From IMG/VR virus record IMGVR_UViG_3300037485_002668, positions 1 through 64,000 of that record: a DNA stretch of 64,000 nt. The stretch is one strand, 5' to 3'. Source of the DNA: a virus. The notes under the pieces are model-generated. The model saw only the letters and a list, made by a program, of their open reading frames with translations, did not search any database and was not told where the DNA came from. Shown one piece after another: positions 1-7,437 of this stretch. The stretch's first letter is position 1, and every line of letters begins with the position of its first letter. A program made the position numbers and the translations under genes.

Positions 1-49
1 ACAGAGTGTCAATTTTTTCGATTAAAGCCCGGTGTGGGGCTTTAGACAT
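1..49 (-). CDS. partial CDS, N-terminus only
   Basis: An ATG at 49-47 follows a clear AAGGAG ribosome binding site 4-5 bases upstream, and the frame stays open to the window edge, giving MSKAPHRALIEKIDTL. Only 16 residues are visible, so no function can be given. It continues the minus-strand block that contains the helicase genes. A GC-rich palindrome (AAAGCCC/GGGCTTT) lies inside its first codons. Confidence 0.5.
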   Translation of the reverse strand, partial: MSKAPHRALIEKIDTL

Positions 50-77
50 GGGACTCCTTGGTTAAAAATTTGCGGCC

Positions 78-209
78 TGTCCCGGTGCAGGACTCGAACC
101 TACCCTATCAGGTAAATCGTTTACTTGTGGCTGGCCGTGTCACAGCCCTTTGGACTCAAGTAATTGATTATAAGCCCTGACGCTCTGAGCCAACTAAGCT
201 AACCAGGAC
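78..209 (-). tRNA. tRNA-like gene with a greatly extended anticodon arm
   Basis: The minus strand folds as a tRNA. It has an 8-bp acceptor stem (GTCCTGGT/ACCGGGAC), a D arm (GCTT/GAGC with an AGTTGG loop), a T arm (GTAGG, loop TTCGAGT, CCTGC) and a 4-nt variable region. The anticodon stem TCAGG/CCTGA closes about 63 nt instead of 7. That stretch folds further into AATC/GATT, a 7-bp TTACTTG/CAAGTAA helix and GGCTG/CAGCC. No 7-nt loop with U33 can be made from the ends, so no anticodon is assigned. The 8-bp acceptor with a terminal G:C pair resembles tRNA-His, but a GTG is not in a normal loop. It could be an intron-bearing tRNA or a tRNA-mimic RNA. No CCA is encoded. Confidence 0.7.
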
Positions 210-219
210 CGCCGCAAGT

Positions 220-384
220 TCATTCATTATCGATCGAATTTACTTTTTTGATTATTGGATATAACGGGATCAGGTTAAGCAGGGCATCCCGCCTGGAATC
301 GAATTCATCGCCAAACAAGGTGATAAACCACCAGATAAGCTGACCCAAATAACCACAAACTATAAAAAAAATCAAAATTCCCAT
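220..384 (-). CDS. small membrane protein
   Basis: A 54-residue frame whose ATG follows CAGGAG at 6 nt spacing. Residues 1-24 are strongly hydrophobic (MGILIFFIVCGYLGQL and onward) and form one membrane segment. The rest is charged, with a second weakly hydrophobic stretch. It sits at the end of the small-gene operon. No family recognised. Confidence 0.6.
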   Translation of the reverse strand: MGILIFFIVCGYLGQLIWWFITLFGDEFDSRRDALLNLIPLYPIIKKVNSIDNE

Positions 385-385
385 T

Positions 386-751
386 TTAATCTCCTGTTTT
401 TATTTTCCACCAGCTATACGGCGACTTGCACTTGCAGCCATTAAAAAATTCCTTACCGCAGGTCTGGCAAGTAGTATTATCATAAATACACGAAAATATA
501 TATTTTGGCGGCCTGGGGTTGGGAACAAAGTCTGGCAACTTTTCACCGCAGCCAGGACAATATTTGATATAGCTGCTGGGATATTGTTTCATCAGATCAA
601 CTAACGTATAGTCGGGCGTGGTACCGACAATAATCCAATTGGGTTTATGCTTTTGGAAATAATCCAATGAATCGACGGCCATATAATTATAATCGGGTCG
701 AATAAAAAACAAAGCATACGAACAGCAATTGGGATGCGAATGCGACGTCAT
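386..751 (-). CDS. zinc-binding hypothetical protein
   Basis: 121 residues with two Cys pairs, CPGCGEKLP and CQTCGKEFF, plus CKCK near the C-terminus. This suggests one or two zinc ribbons in the C-terminal half. The N-terminal part carries a further CC. The start sits 1 nt upstream of the stop of the preceding membrane-protein gene, so the two are translationally coupled. Many phages carry such small zinc proteins with unknown roles, and nothing here narrows the function. Confidence 0.6.
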   Translation of the reverse strand: MTSHSHPNCCSYALFFIRPDYNYMAVDSLDYFQKHKPNWIIVGTTPDYTLVDLMKQYPSSYIKYCPGCGEKLPDFVPNPRPPKYIFSCIYDNTTCQTCGKEFFNGCKCKSPYSWWKIKTGD

Positions 752-1012
752 TTATTTCGCCTTTTCATAGGATTTGAAAAAAATATGGAAAATCCACGCC
801 AGACAAACGGATTGACCCCAGGTTAATTTGGCGGCCAGGACGCCGCTGGCAATTAAGCCAGGGAACGCGGCGGGGATGGCGACGGGCCAAAGAAAATAAA
901 GAACGGTGCCGCCAATAACGGCGCCGATAAAAATCAAAAGCGCCAGCCCGATAACGGGCAGAGCCTTTAATAAGAAATTGGCCAAAGCTTTAAAAATTTT
1001 TTTGACAATCAT
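752..1012 (-). CDS. two-segment membrane protein
   Basis: 86 residues with two long hydrophobic stretches (LPVIGLALLIFIGAVIGG to FLWPVAIPAAF, and the LIASGVLAA region) between basic ends, typical of a small inner-membrane protein. Its ATG overlaps the upstream stop as TAATG. A holin role is conceivable, but the gene lies in the replication block and not beside lysis genes. No family recognised. Confidence 0.6.
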   Translation of the reverse strand: MIVKKIFKALANFLLKALPVIGLALLIFIGAVIGGTVLYFLWPVAIPAAFPGLIASGVLAAKLTWGQSVCLAWIFHIFFKSYEKAK

Positions 1013-1251
1013 TATTTTGATACCTCGCTTATTTTTGGTAGTTTGTAATAGTGATGTCCATCCCAGCCATTTAAAAAAGTATCAACCCGGATTAATCGTT
1101 TTTCCTCGCAAAGTTGATATATAGCAATGTAAGTAACATCAATGGCCAATCTGAAATGGAAAATAATATCTTGGGCGTTCAAACGATTTTTATCCTGATA
1201 ATCTTTGACGTAACTCAGGATTGCCTGTTTCAGCCATTCGTTATCTTCCAT
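1012..1251 (-). CDS. small winged-helix-like protein
   Basis: The start is placed at the second ATG (MEDNEW), because GGAGG lies 5 nt before it and overlaps the upstream ATG at 1263. The 79-residue product reads like a compact winged helix: helices around LNAQDIIFHFRLAIDVTYIA and IYQLCEEKRLI, then a wing ending GHHYYKL. It is first in an operon with its own promoter at 1276-1304. A DNA-binding regulator is an inference from fold only. Confidence 0.5.
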   Translation of the reverse strand: MEDNEWLKQAILSYVKDYQDKNRLNAQDIIFHFRLAIDVTYIAIYQLCEEKRLIRVDTFLNGWDGHHYYKLPKISEVSK

Positions 1252-1275
1252 GGGTACCTCCATTTTAGAATATCA

Positions 1276-1304
1276 AATATATAAAAATTTTTGCAATAAG
1301 TCAA
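1276..1304 (-). promoter_or_regulatory. sigma70-type promoter, shared phage consensus
   Basis: On the minus strand TTGACT and TATATT are separated by exactly 17 bp, directly upstream of the winged-helix gene. The hexamers match six other promoters in this window. Confidence 0.75.
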
Positions 1305-1322
1305 GTTAATTTTTGAAAATTT

Positions 1323-2600
1323 TTAAAATTCATAGCTTAGTGACAGCGTACCGGGCGGCGGCGGGTCGGGGTCGATAGCCTCGAAATAGTTATAGGCGCG
1401 GTGGTAATGGAAATCCAAATCGCCAATGGCGCCATTGCGCTGTTTGGTGCAAAGCAATTGCCAGAAGGTTTCGGCAACGTCCGGGACGCCCGACTGAAAC
1501 GGAGCGTAGGTGAAAAAAACCATGTCGGCATCCTGTTCAATGCTGCCCGAATCCCGAAGGTCGGACAGTTGCGGGCGTTTCAATTGACGGGTTTCGACCT
1601 GACGGCTTAGTTGCGACAATACAATCACGGGAATTTTACATAACAACGCTGTGGATTTCAGCGTTTTGGAAATGTTCCCAACCCGAACGTTTTGATTTTC
1701 GCCTTCGCCGTCCAGGAGCGTCAGATAATCGATAATGACCAGATCAATGCCGTACATTTTGACCAGGGAATTGATTTTTTGTTTCAGCAAAAAAAGATTA
1801 TGTTTGGGGCAGTCGTCAAACCAGATATCCAAATTATGCAATTTTTCGCAGCCGTGGTGGAACCCTTCGTATCCGTGCAGGCGGCCATCAAAGGCTTCAC
1901 TTTTTGCCAGGCGGTCCAGCAGGTACTGAGCACGCATTTCAAGGGAAATAAATAGAATTTTGTGCTGCAAGCGAGCGCATTCCTTGGCCAGCGCCAGTGA
2001 AAAAGCGGTCTTGCCCGTGCTGGGGCGGCCGGCTAAAATAATCAAGTCGCCACATTGCGCCTTGACCAATTGATTAAACTGACGCCAGGGGGTGCGCAGG
2101 ACACTGGAATTTATCTGCCGAAAAATTTCGGGATTATCGAAACGGGTGATTAGCTCATTCAGGCTGACCACGGGTTCGTCAAGTAAAAGACTTTCGACCG
2201 AATCCACGGTGGCGTAAACGCGTTTGATAATCTGGTCAAACGCAATTTTTTTGCCAATATTTTGCTGAATAAAAGTCGCCAGTTCAAACAGCTTGCGGCG
2301 GTCGGTCCATTCCTTCAGGCGCGTGATCACCAGATTAAACTTTTCGACCGTGAACTTGAATTCAATCATTTTTTTTTGCAGCGATTGGTACACGGCAGGC
2401 GGTACCATAAATTCAAACGCGCGCAAATCGATTAAACCAGCTTCAGAAAACTGTTTAAAGGCGGCCTTAAAAATCAGGCTGGTTTCGGGCAGAGAATAGG
2501 AATCGCTGTCAACGTTCGTAAAAAAATAAACCGATTGACCAGGGTATTGAAACAACATTGCCAATGACGCCCACTCTGCTTTGTCAGAAACGGGAAGCAT
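1323..2600 (-). CDS. DnaB-like replicative helicase
   Basis: A 425-residue RecA-fold helicase that would unwind the fork as a hexamer. Walker A GRPSTGKT is at residues 191-198, Walker B LVIIDY near 287-292, and the sensor stretch VIVLSQLSR near 320-328. The downstream region RDSGSIEQDADMVFF is typical of DnaB. The N-terminal ~165 residues are helical, as in the DnaB collar domain. The ATG overlaps the stop of the upstream replication-initiator gene (TAATG), so initiator and helicase are co-translated. Confidence 0.92.
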   Translation of the reverse strand: MLPVSDKAEWASLAMLFQYPGQSVYFFTNVDSDSYSLPETSLIFKAAFKQFSEAGLIDLRAFEFMVPPAVYQSLQKKMIEFKFTVEKFNLVITRLKEWTDRRKLFELATFIQQNIGKKIAFDQIIKRVYATVDSVESLLLDEPVVSLNELITRFDNPEIFRQINSSVLRTPWRQFNQLVKAQCGDLIILAGRPSTGKTAFSLALAKECARLQHKILFISLEMRAQYLLDRLAKSEAFDGRLHGYEGFHHGCEKLHNLDIWFDDCPKHNLFLLKQKINSLVKMYGIDLVIIDYLTLLDGEGENQNVRVGNISKTLKSTALLCKIPVIVLSQLSRQVETRQLKRPQLSDLRDSGSIEQDADMVFFTYAPFQSGVPDVAETFWQLLCTKQRNGAIGDLDFHYHRAYNYFEAIDPDPPPPGTLSLSYEF

Positions 2601-3718
2601 TAATCATTATCATCAAATAAAGTGTCTTTAGCACGGCGATTATTTTTGTGATTTAAGTATTCTGAACGCAATTGGTAAAGCCAGGGAACTTCAGTGCCGC
2701 GTTTATTTTCCCGAAATTTGGCGGGTGACTGAATAACGTTTTGAATGTAAAAAGGTTTTGTTTTATGAATGAATTCAATGACTTCTTTGGTGGCCTGCGC
2801 AAACCTGGGAATGGCTTGATCCTGGTAACTGGTTTTAAAGGAATCGGGCATGTCCAGCCTTAAAATATCAATAAAGTGTCGGCGCCAGTCTTCGTGAAAA
2901 GCTTCATTTTGTTTTTTGATACGACTGAAAACGATATAATTTTGGTCAGCCATAGCGGATTCAAATTGTTTGGCTAATGAATCGCCGAATTGCCAGTAGG
3001 GGGAACTGGGTTGGTAGTGATTCGGCAACGCGTCACCTGATTTGGAATACAGGTACTGGCATTTTTGACAGATCAAATATTTGCCATTGAGGGGGGTCAG
3101 GGGGGTCTGGCAAATCGTGCAAATTTTGGTGGTTGATTTGGGTGATTTTGAATGGGAGGAAATATTATTATCTTTTAAATAAACTGAGGTATTATCTGAG
3201 GTATTATCTGTATATGTATTATCTGTTAAAGAATCGGTATTTTTGGCCGACTCGTTGGGGTTAAAATGGCCGAATGCTTCCGGATTTTTTGGCCGTAACG
3301 TTTCGTCATTTTTGGCCGAAACGGAAGCGTCATTTTGGCCGTTTGGATTTTCGGGATAGGTAGATTCAAGAAAAGCGGCAAATTGTTCAATGAATTTATC
3401 AAACAGGAATCGATAATGCACGGTCGGGTTGCCATTGGCTTTTTTGATTTTCGTTTCCAGGAAACCCATTTTTTTCATTTTAACCGTAATTCGGCGAATA
3501 GTACGTTCAGGCGCGTGGGTTTCTTTGAACCAGTCTTTATAGCTTTTGTAGAACCAGCCTGATTGATTTTTATCACTCCAGAAAATGATTTGATTTAGCA
3601 GCGCGCCGGCGGTGTGGGACCCGTCCATGAATTCGATATACGGAATCGGGGTGACAATGACGTTTTCGCGGCCAGCCATAGACAGGTAGGCGCGTTTGAT
3701 GTTTTCGTAATTACTCAT
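2600..3718 (-). CDS. replication initiator-like protein, winged helix plus zinc ribbon
   Basis: 372 residues. The N-terminal ~115 residues (FYKSYKDWFKETHAPERTIR, then MKKMGFLETKIKKANG and HYRF) look like the winged helix of phage replication-organiser proteins. A low-complexity polar linker follows, then a zinc ribbon (CTICQTPL to CQKC). The C-terminal part is helical and may contact the helicase. It lies immediately upstream of the helicase gene, the usual initiator/loader-helicase order. Start: ATG after AGGAG. The exact family (gpO-like or DnaD-like) is uncertain. Confidence 0.75.
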   Translation of the reverse strand: MSNYENIKRAYLSMAGRENVIVTPIPYIEFMDGSHTAGALLNQIIFWSDKNQSGWFYKSYKDWFKETHAPERTIRRITVKMKKMGFLETKIKKANGNPTVHYRFLFDKFIEQFAAFLESTYPENPNGQNDASVSAKNDETLRPKNPEAFGHFNPNESAKNTDSLTDNTYTDNTSDNTSVYLKDNNISSHSKSPKSTTKICTICQTPLTPLNGKYLICQKCQYLYSKSGDALPNHYQPSSPYWQFGDSLAKQFESAMADQNYIVFSRIKKQNEAFHEDWRRHFIDILRLDMPDSFKTSYQDQAIPRFAQATKEVIEFIHKTKPFYIQNVIQSPAKFRENKRGTEVPWLYQLRSEYLNHKNNRRAKDTLFDDND

Positions 3719-3889
3719 TCAAGCTCCTGATTAAAAAATTTGGGGATCGATAGCATGGTGAAAGTATAACTTTTAGACCTAAAAATATTGGAACCAGATT
3801 ATATTGACAGGTAGATTCAAGGGGGAAGTATTTTTAGCATAGTGAACTCCTTTTCGTAAAAAGTAAATTCAAAACTGGGGTAAAAATAT

Positions 3890-3918
3890 AATATACGGGA
3901 TAAAAAAATGAAAGTCAA
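3890..3918 (-). promoter_or_regulatory. promoter of the replication operon
   Basis: TTGACT, 17 bp and TATATT on the minus strand, with CCG before the -10. It faces the initiator gene 170 bp downstream. Its -35 overlaps the left arm of the inverted repeat at 3914-3963, so a protein bound there would block it. Confidence 0.78.
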
Positions 3919-3963
3919 GTGTGTATTTTTGCTACACTTTTAGCGCAATTATACACACTTGAC
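3914..3963. promoter_or_regulatory. 13-bp inverted repeat, probable operator
   Basis: GTCAAGTGTGTAT at 3914-3926 is repeated exactly in inverse as ATACACACTTGAC at 3951-3963, with 24 nt between. The left arm overlaps the -35 of the minus promoter, and the right arm also creates TTGACA on the plus strand. A weak AT-rich hairpin (AAATTACG/CGTAATTT) follows at about 3968-3990. The rest of 3719-3995 shows no gene. Confidence 0.6.
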
Positions 3964-3995
3964 AGTTTAAAATTACGAGTCTACGTAATTTAGGT

Positions 3996-4229
3996 TTAAG
4001 ACCAATCGCCAATGACGTTTGATGGGAGGTTTTTTATAACCACGCCCATTTTTTCGTGTTCGATAGCGGCGGTTACCAGATGTGACTTGGCTGCACAGCG
4101 TAAAATAAAATCATCGTTTACTTTTACGTAACGATTATGGTCATTGCAAAGCAATTTAGCGCCGAGGCCAAGCGACTGAACCAGGCAATCAAGCTTTTGC
4201 GGATGATTGGTTTTTACCAGAACGTCCAT
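3996..4229 (-). CDS. hypothetical protein
   Basis: 77 residues, start ATG preceded by CGGAG. The sequence is mixed alpha/beta with no recognised motif. It is the last gene of the long minus operon that begins near 10646, and lies 11 bp after the phosphatase gene. Confidence 0.6.
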   Translation of the reverse strand: MDVLVKTNHPQKLDCLVQSLGLGAKLLCNDHNRYVKVNDDFILRCAAKSHLVTAAIEHEKMGVVIKNLPSNVIGDWS

Positions 4230-4240
4230 AGAAACTCCGT

Positions 4241-4858
4241 TTAGAAAAAATTGTTAAATTGATAAATTCTGAATTCCCCGTGGTCAAAGCGCGGGGTTTC
4301 CAATAACTGATTTAAGGTAATATCGTAAAAAGGAATTTGTTTTTCAAAATAGACGGATACCAAGCGCAGCAGGAATCCGTGCGTAACGCAAAGGTGGGTT
4401 TCAGATTCAAAATGTTGTAAATGAATCAGTAGGCGGCGGAATCTTTGGATTGAATAGCCAAGCGATTCGCCATTACTAAGGGGAAAGGGTGCATGATCAT
4501 AATTAACCCAACTGGCGATAAGAGATTGACGAATGGCATCGCCAAAACCGTTTTTTTCGGCATAAATTTTTTCGGAAATTACGGTGGGGTCAAACTTTAC
4601 TTCCGCCAGTTCCTTGCGGATAAAGCAAGGGCGCTGGAGGTTCGCGACCAGGTGGGCGGTTTCCAGTGCACGGCGCGCCGGGGAACACCATATTTTATCA
4701 ATTGGCAGGTGGATTAATTCGGCTGGGGATGGCCAGCCGGGCAAAATCGGGGGGTCGTTTTTTTTTGACAGCGTTTCCATGAAAGTTTGATAGGGAACGT
4801 TTTTAAAATTATTTCGACTGACTTTGGTCGGGGCATGGCGCATAAAGATAATTTTCAT
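4241..4858 (-). CDS. histidine phosphatase family protein
   Basis: 205 residues of the phosphoglycerate-mutase-like (histidine phosphatase) fold. The nucleophile motif MRHAPTK has His8, SPARRA supplies the second Arg, an acidic residue sits in LAEVKFD, and the second catalytic His is in CVTHGF. Such enzymes dephosphorylate sugars, nucleotides or proteins through phosphohistidine; the substrate is not evident. It is in the same operon as PurA-like, Nudix and vWA/pseudokinase genes, so a nucleotide substrate is plausible but unproven. Start ATG after AAGGA. Confidence 0.82.
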   Translation of the reverse strand: MKIIFMRHAPTKVSRNNFKNVPYQTFMETLSKKNDPPILPGWPSPAELIHLPIDKIWCSPARRALETAHLVANLQRPCFIRKELAEVKFDPTVISEKIYAEKNGFGDAIRQSLIASWVNYDHAPFPLSNGESLGYSIQRFRRLLIHLQHFESETHLCVTHGFLLRLVSVYFEKQIPFYDITLNQLLETPRFDHGEFRIYQFNNFF

Positions 4859-4889
4859 GGTAGATCCTTTTCGAAAATAGAAAAAAATA

Positions 4890-4964
4890 TAGCGGGGGAG
4901 GGATTTGAACCCCCAAGTACGGGTTTATGAGACCCGCTGAGTTGCCAGTTACTCGCACCCCGCG
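4890..4964 (-). tRNA. tRNA-Met(CAT), initiator-like
   Basis: A complete 75-nt cloverleaf. The anticodon stem CGGGT/ACCCG encloses loop CTCATAA (anticodon CAT), the D stem is GAGT/ACTC and the T arm is GGGGG with loop TTCAAAT and CCCTC. Six acceptor pairs form, but position 1 (C) faces T at 72. A mismatched 1:72 pair is the hallmark of bacterial initiator tRNA, and the first bases CGCGGGG match E. coli tRNA-fMet. The discriminator is A and CCA is not encoded. It lies inside the minus operon between the 104-residue gene and the phosphatase. Confidence 0.88.
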
Positions 4965-5003
4965 ATTTTAGGAAATGAATTTTTTTTTGGGTTGTAAGTC
5001 CTT

Positions 5004-5318
5004 TTACAAGATTGATTCCTTCGTCACCAGGACGTCGTGGTTGGTGAAATCCAGGTGAATGATGCCGTCATCGGTTTGCAGGTTAATGACGGGCGACAGG
5101 TTGTTTTGGGTTTTAATTTTGCTCAATAAAATTTTTAACCTTTTAACCTGTTCTTGTTTAATTTTCCAGGTTTCAGAAAGTTCCGACATTTCGGCAACAA
5201 TCTGAAAATACGCCGCCAGGACTTTCAAAAGCATGGGCTTTTGGTGGTCGGGTTTGAAGGCGGCGGAGGCGCCGTTGGCAGCGAAGTCAAGGATTTTGGT
5301 TAAGTCGTCTGGGGTCAT
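5004..5318 (-). CDS. hypothetical protein
   Basis: 104 residues, mostly helical in the first 70 and beta-rich at the end. Its ATG overlaps the stop of the PurA-like gene by 4 nt (ATGA), so it is probably co-translated with it. No MazG-type EExxE motif or other catalytic signature is visible. Confidence 0.6.
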   Translation of the reverse strand: MTPDDLTKILDFAANGASAAFKPDHQKPMLLKVLAAYFQIVAEMSELSETWKIKQEQVKRLKILLSKIKTQNNLSPVINLQTDDGIIHLDFTNHDVLVTKESIL

Positions 5319-6493
5319 GATACTTGCACAATCGATTTAGCTTCGGGTCCATAACTGAAATAGATTGAAAGATTTTCAAAATATTTTTGAAACAAAGCTT
5401 TAAATTGTTCTGGCGAAATACTTTTTAATCTATCATATTCAATTACATAAACCTGGTCATGATCAATTTGGTCCATGCAGGTCACAACCAGGTTCAGGTT
5501 CAATTTTATAGAGCATGGCTTGATTGAGACCAAATCCTGGTCGATTAAATTTAACATAAAATTCAGATTTAGTGGAGCAAATCTGAATTCGCACTGGAAC
5601 GGATTGTAAACGTTGGTAGTTTCAATGGCGTTCGGGTATAATTTAGTTTCAGGGTTGGGCATGGGCCCCGCTCCGTGCCGGGTTAAATAGCTTCGGGTGA
5701 CATAGTAAACGTTTAGTTCCCTAATAGATGGAACTGAACGGCACAAATTGATAATATTTTTTAATCCCGTATTGGATGGCGTAACATACGGGAATGTTCC
5801 GAACGCTTGGTCTAAGCCCAATCCTTGCGCACCTTCGAAAATTAAGTGATTATAATTCAGAAAATACAGCGGCTGGGTATTGACCATAAAATAAGTCAGG
5901 TCATTTAAATATTGAATAATAATCTGGTCATGATGCTGCCAGAAATCAGATTCATAAAATTGGGTTTTTAGCTTTAATTGATTTAGCCGTTGCGGAACAT
6001 ATTCGGTTTTTATTTTAGCTAATAACCGTTTGGCGATATCCACCTGCGCAATTGAAAATTTGAATGGTTCCAATTTGTTACGTTTAATTGTTTCCCATAG
6101 GCCAATACCACAACTGCCATGTTTTTTACGCCGTTTTTGTTCAATCAATTGGTTTATAACAACGTCATAAGGCGTGGTAACAATCGCGCGTTTATCATAA
6201 AACATGGGGGGTAAACAATTAAAATTTCCAATAAACGAAGAAAATTCGTTTTTAAAAGTCATTGGATTGCAAACGAAATATTTACTTAAATACGTGCTTG
6301 CTTCAGCCAGTGCGCCAGCCCCAATGTGCCCGAATACGTGACGTTTATTTCCGTCAACCACGGTATGCGAACACTGAGCGCCGCCATTATAGCGGATTAC
6401 CAAAGAATGTTCATATTTTCGGGCAAGCCAGTCGGTAACCAAGCCTTTTCCCTCGTCACCGAAACCAGCGCCAATCACGGTAGAAGCAAGCAT
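5315..6493 (-). CDS. PurA-like (adenylosuccinate synthetase family) protein
   Basis: 392 residues of the adenylosuccinate synthetase superfamily, which ligates aspartate to IMP using GTP. Visible signatures are GDEGKG at 12-17, GGAQCSHTVV with His43, GSCGIGLWET, the conserved EGAQG and GTFPYVTPSNTG region, and TRHGAGP. Phage PurZ enzymes make aminoadenine (Z) DNA precursors and replace the catalytic Asp of GDEGKG by Ser. Here Asp13 is kept, so canonical PurA chemistry or a PurZ relative with the ancestral residue are both possible. No other Z-DNA gene (DatZ, MazZ, DpoZ) is seen in the window. The protein is shorter than bacterial PurA (~430 residues). Confidence 0.82.
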   Translation of the reverse strand: MLASTVIGAGFGDEGKGLVTDWLARKYEHSLVIRYNGGAQCSHTVVDGNKRHVFGHIGAGALAEASTYLSKYFVCNPMTFKNEFSSFIGNFNCLPPMFYDKRAIVTTPYDVVINQLIEQKRRKKHGSCGIGLWETIKRNKLEPFKFSIAQVDIAKRLLAKIKTEYVPQRLNQLKLKTQFYESDFWQHHDQIIIQYLNDLTYFMVNTQPLYFLNYNHLIFEGAQGLGLDQAFGTFPYVTPSNTGLKNIINLCRSVPSIRELNVYYVTRSYLTRHGAGPMPNPETKLYPNAIETTNVYNPFQCEFRFAPLNLNFMLNLIDQDLVSIKPCSIKLNLNLVVTCMDQIDHDQVYVIEYDRLKSISPEQFKALFQKYFENLSIYFSYGPEAKSIVQVS

Positions 6494-6507
6494 TTTGTTA
6501 AATTCCT

Positions 6508-7425
6508 TTATTTGAAAATAACAATCCCTGGGGTTGCCTGGGATTTATGGGTTAAGTCTTTAACGGCATTGCGAATGGTTACGGAAGTCGAACCATCCCA
6601 GCTATTTAAAACCGATTCTTTTTCACGGCCTTCATTAATTTCAATGGCCGAAATAATCAGTTCGCTTAATTTGGTATAATCTGAAAGCGATAACACCGAT
6701 TGACCTAAAACAGAAGACCACGATTTTTGAACATTTTTTAAATATCTCGAAGCGTAATTTCCCTGTTCAATAATAACGTGGTAAACATTGAAACGTTTTG
6801 AAACCATGGCAAACAGGTCATTGGCTGAAAGGTCGCTTTGCGGTTTGTCGCTGGTAAATTGTTTGATTTTTTCAGCGTATAACGTTGGATTCAACTCTTC
6901 ATCGCCAATGGTAAACAGATAGCCCTTTTTTTGGCGTTTTTCAAAACAATCCAACTGCGTGTGAAGCGCAGCAAAGTACCAGGCGAAAGTATAACTTTCA
7001 TGGTCATTACCGCCGCCATTCCCTTCCAGGAAAAAGTCGGTAAGCTGGGAAGCAATTTTTAAATCCGCCTCAAATTGACTTACCTGGAGCGGCACTTTAT
7101 CACATTCGGAATCCCCAATTGCCATGGTCAGGATATGGGGATCAGGGACGGATTTACGGGTAAAGACTTCACGCATAACATTACCGAGGCCTTCCCGAAC
7201 GAAAAAATCGGAAATTTGTCCCATGGAACCGGTAACGTCAAAGGCTAAAATGATTGCAGTTGAGTTTGGATTTGATACTGAATCACGGGATTCACGATAG
7301 TTAATGGCTTTTGGATCCAGATGTGCTTTTAAATCTACGCTTGAAAAAAGCTCATCTTTGGTTTTGGTTTTGGTGGTACTGGAATATGATTTCCAGTCGG
7401 TCGGCGACCAACGGGTATTTCCCAT
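6508..7425 (-). CDS. vWA-domain protein
   Basis: 305 residues with a von Willebrand factor A fold. The MIDAS signature FDVTGSMG (Asp63, Ser67) is followed by acidic loops ending in FTIGDEEL. vWA domains bind partners through a bound metal and often work with ATPases or kinases. The gene lies directly downstream of the J-domain pseudokinase gene, 13 bp away, suggesting the two form a complex. The N-terminal ~50 residues are polar and Lys/Ser-rich. Its function is unknown, and it is not related in sequence to the Ro-like vWA protein at 12143. Confidence 0.85.
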   Translation of the reverse strand: MGNTRWSPTDWKSYSSTTKTKTKDELFSSVDLKAHLDPKAINYRESRDSVSNPNSTAIILAFDVTGSMGQISDFFVREGLGNVMREVFTRKSVPDPHILTMAIGDSECDKVPLQVSQFEADLKIASQLTDFFLEGNGGGNDHESYTFAWYFAALHTQLDCFEKRQKKGYLFTIGDEELNPTLYAEKIKQFTSDKPQSDLSANDLFAMVSKRFNVYHVIIEQGNYASRYLKNVQKSWSSVLGQSVLSLSDYTKLSELIISAIEINEGREKESVLNSWDGSTSVTIRNAVKDLTHKSQATPGIVIFK

Positions 7426-7437
7426 AATAATTTCCTT

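Noticed and set aside
78-209. Group I or group II intron in the tRNA
   Set aside because: The extra sequence is only about 60 nt and has no P7/GTP-site or domain V-like element. Group I introns are about 200 nt or more.
5315-6493. Calling the PurA-like protein PurZ and the phage a Z-genome phage
   Set aside because: The residue that marks PurZ is Ser in GSEGKG; here it is Asp, and no partner genes for aminoadenine DNA are visible.
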